Assembly: GCA_031552235.1 (NCBI GenBank)
Contig: JAVBMR010000015.1
Coordinates: forward strand, 1-50,392
DNA: 50,392 nt
Origin: WRDF01 sp031552235
GTDB lineage: Bacteria; Bacteroidota; Bacteroidia; Bacteroidales; Rikenellaceae
Reading direction: 5' to 3'
Part shown: in pieces, positions 49,589 through 50,392 of the stretch
Position numbering within the stretch: position 1 is the stretch's first letter
Layout of the letters: each line of letters begins with the position of its first letter
Notes under the pieces: model-generated
The model's database searches: none
What the model was told of the DNA's origin: nothing
What the model saw: the letters and a program-made list of their open reading frames with translations, nothing else
Program-made: the position numbers and the translations under genes

Positions 49589-50101
49589 ACTACCTCGCAG
49601 CAGAGCTACGAGGTATTAGAACAAAGACAATTGTTGACTGTGTGGCTTTTTATATTCCTTTTCGCGACATTGAGATTTCACGTATGATTGTATCATAGAT
49701 TCATCGCCATGACGACCGACTGTATTCACATAAAAGCCTTTTGTCCAGAATTTTCCGCCCCAAAGTTATTGCTTAACTTCGGGATGAAGACGAAGTATCT
49801 CTTTCGACGTAATGCTTTTCACAATTTGGATAATCTTGGTCGGACTATACATCGGAACACTTTGAATCAAAAAATGAACATGATCGCGATCTGTGCCTAT
49901 TTCGATAAAGGCAATCTCGTAACGGAGGGAGATACCCAAACAAACATCGCGCAACGTATTGTCAACTAAATCACTGAAATTAACTCGCCTGTACTTAGCA
50001 GGACAGACAAAATGATACAACAAAACCGATACGTCATGACTTTTATGAATGTATTCACTCACATAACAAAGGTATGCTAAATTTCGAAGCAAAGCTTCGA
50101 G
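49589..50101 (-). mobile_element. IS200-type single-gene insertion sequence
   Basis: A tyrosine (Y1) transposase gene lies between two subterminal hairpins: CTACCTCG...CGAGGTA (49590-49615, transposase end side) and TCGAAGC-AAA-GCTTCGA (50084-50100, start side). This is the layout of IS200/IS605 elements with only tnpA. No terminal inverted repeats or target duplication are expected for the family. Exact ends are not determined; they probably lie a few bases outside the hairpins. Confidence 0.8.
49616..50062 (-). pseudogene. IS200-family transposase TnpA, interrupted by one stop codon
   Basis: From the GTG at 50060-50062 the frame reads SEYIHKSHDVSVLLYHFVCPAKYRRV...IGTDRDHVHFLIQSVP...ILRLHPEVKQ, then TAA (49766-49768), then continues in the same frame LWGGKFWTKGFYVNTVGRHGDESMIQSYVKSQC to a natural stop at 49616-49618. 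The HUH metal motif (DHVHF) is before the stop and the catalytic tyrosine (QSYVK) after it. Total length of about 147 residues is right for TnpA. A single base change explains the break, so the element is probably dead unless the stop is read through. Confidence 0.88.
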
Positions 50102-50392
50102 GAATTAAACCTGTAGTGATTAAAGTTTGAAGATAGGTCCTTGTTAAAGTCAGTTTCTTCCAGATGTGCATATACCGAAATTCTTCTGAACTCGTATACC
50201 AGTGCTTTCCATACGTCACCGCTGAAATGTTTCATACGTTCGTTTTCGGGTACTTCGAGACCAATCACCCTATCCATCTCTGCCTTAAACTCATTGAGAA
50301 CATCTTTATATTTGTCCCCAGAATCATACTCCATTTCACGCCCAAAAAGTAATTCCGCAACCTCGGCATTGCCGGGGTATTTGGAGTTCTGG
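50077..50392 (-). CDS. Hypothetical protein, cut at both ends (window edge and IS)
   Basis: The frame is open to the window edge (SKYPGNAEVAELLFGREMEYDSG...), so the start is missing. It ends NHYRFNSSKLCFEI, whose last ~8 residues are encoded by the IS start-side hairpin, so the native C terminus appears lost to the insertion. The visible 100 residues are soluble and helical (KDVLNEFKAEMDRVIGLEVPENERMKHFSGDVWKALVYEFRRISVYA). Family not recognised. It is AT-rich relative to the housekeeping genes. Confidence 0.5.
   Translation of the reverse strand, partial: QNSKYPGNAEVAELLFGREMEYDSGDKYKDVLNEFKAEMDRVIGLEVPENERMKHFSGDVWKALVYEFRRISVYAHLEETDFNKDLSSNFNHYRFNSSKLCFEI

Overview
The window is a piece of a Bacteroidota chromosome, most likely order Bacteroidales. 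The left edge holds the 5' end of a 16S rRNA on the minus strand, and its V1 region resembles Rikenellaceae/Alistipes as I remember them. Other support: promoters of the Bacteroidetes form TTTG or TTG, 19-21 bases, TAnnTTTG (eleven found with both boxes); the gene order rpmB-rpmG-DUF4295-ftsY-rimO; Bacteroidetes-typical families (DUF3078, DUF3127, DUF4919, DUF4295, DUF5362); and few visible Shine-Dalgarno sites. Almost everything is housekeeping sequence.

Layout. 1-5 kb: rRNA promoter region; a minus-strand operon of DUF3078 protein, S41 protease and two tiny related envelope proteins; an aldo/keto reductase. 5-10 kb: endonuclease IV, an exported esterase, DoxX, tRNA-His, groES-groEL. 10-15 kb (minus): an SSB-like OB-fold protein, cyclophilin, FKBP lipoprotein, NhaA, an agmatinase-type ureohydrolase. 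15-20 kb: pdxB, pyrD, cinA and two lipoproteins of unknown role. 20-25 kb: L28, L33, DUF4295, diaminopimelate dehydrogenase (opposite strand), ftsY, DUF4919, rimO. 25-28 kb: a coiled-coil gene, zapA, a 6S-like RNA and rny, a cell-division and RNA-metabolism block. 28-36.8 kb: polA and ung, ribH, a TPR membrane protein, then recF-DUF721-GT11 fucosyltransferase-MazG-like. 37-46 kb: tRNA-Met, a small outer-membrane protein, tRNA-Gln, a DMT transporter, an acetyltransferase, a minus-strand envelope cluster (GT2 and LpxL-like acyltransferase), rsmI with a conserved partner, a NYN-cold-shock fusion, ychF. 46-50.4 kb: acetyltransferase, YhcH-like protein, gltX, DUF5362 protein, and an IS200-type insertion whose transposase carries an in-frame stop and which appears to truncate a neighbouring gene.

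No phage, CRISPR array or recognisable defence system is visible. The less ordinary material lies between genes and in small genes: a modular family of hairpin-rich dispersed repeats with at least seven partial copies, a candidate structured RNA at 14.8-15.0 kb, the 6S-like RNA, a tRNA-Met with a swapped T-loop pair, and the NYN-cold-shock fusion. All calls come from reading the sequence; no database search was run.
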